The notes under the pieces are model-generated. The model made no database searches. It was not told the origin of the DNA and worked only from the letters and a program-made list of their open reading frames with translations. Shown piece by piece: positions 5,555-5,584 of a stretch of 5,584 nt of DNA. The DNA is taken from contig JAIIAN010000189.1 of NCBI GenBank assembly GCA_022717655.1, positions 1 to 5,584 on the forward strand, in the 5' to 3' direction. The stretch's first letter is position 1. Each line of letters opens with the position of its first letter. This DNA is from Bacillota bacterium (lineage in GTDB: Bacteria; Bacillota; Clostridia; Lachnospirales; Lachnospiraceae). A program made the translations under genes and the position numbers.

Positions 5555-5584
5555 AATTAGTTAAACGGACTAACCGTCTATCGG
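5555..5584 (-). other. Possible 3' end of a small ORF truncated by the window edge
   Basis: One minus-strand frame stays open from the window edge to a TAA at 5555-5557 and would encode a basic C-terminal tail, DRRLVRLTN. A small hairpin (arms 5563-5568 and 5574-5579, including one G-T pair) overlaps it, and the terminator begins about 10 nt further on. Nine codons are far too few to prove coding. A short peptide gene or an untranslated RNA end would both fit. Confidence 0.25.

Noticed and set aside
1..5584. tRNA, rRNA, insertion sequences, phage integration sites
   Set aside because: No tRNA-like cloverleaf, rRNA segment, transposase motif or terminal inverted repeats with target duplication were seen.

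Overview
The window looks like a chromosomal segment of a low-to-moderate GC Firmicute, most likely a gut Clostridia/Lachnospiraceae-type anaerobe. The evidence is AT-rich intergenic DNA with TATAAT-type promoters, strong GA-rich ribosome binding sites before every gene, and protein sequences that resemble clostridial members of their families. The species cannot be fixed from sequence alone. All five supported genes lie on the minus strand, so transcription runs from the right edge to the left.

From right to left: (i) the right edge (about 5504-5584) holds the 3' end of an upstream minus-strand unit: a possible 3' fragment of a small ORF, a small hairpin and a clear intrinsic terminator. (ii) 4829-5383 encodes a 184-residue protein of unknown function that may contain two diverged copies of a PGDYG-like domain. 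It has its own candidate promoter. (iii) 3211-4683, 1956-3050 and 1105-1941 encode a three-gene module whose parts match the Bacillus subtilis YdjI, YdjG and YdjH architectures: an SPFH-domain protein with C-terminal zinc ribbons, a tail-anchored double zinc-ribbon protein, and a secreted or membrane-anchored TPM-domain protein. The first gene has an excellent housekeeping-type promoter (TTGTAC-17-TATAAT with an extended -10). The last two are tightly coupled (14 nt apart). (iv) 36-1004 encodes a Gfo/Idh/MocA-family NAD(P)-dependent oxidoreductase behind its own promoter, which is bracketed by a perfect 11-bp inverted repeat.

In B. subtilis the YdjG, YdjH and YdjI proteins are encoded together with the phage-shock protein PspA and help bring it to stressed membrane. 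Here the order is I-G-H, no pspA lies in the window, and the promoter looks SigA-like rather than SigW-like. The SPFH protein carries four tandem zinc ribbons after a Gln-rich linker. The module is best read as a membrane-surveillance or envelope-stress complex: TPM domain outside, zinc ribbons and the SPFH scaffold inside. The flanking sugar-type oxidoreductase and the hypothetical protein are probably independent transcription units.
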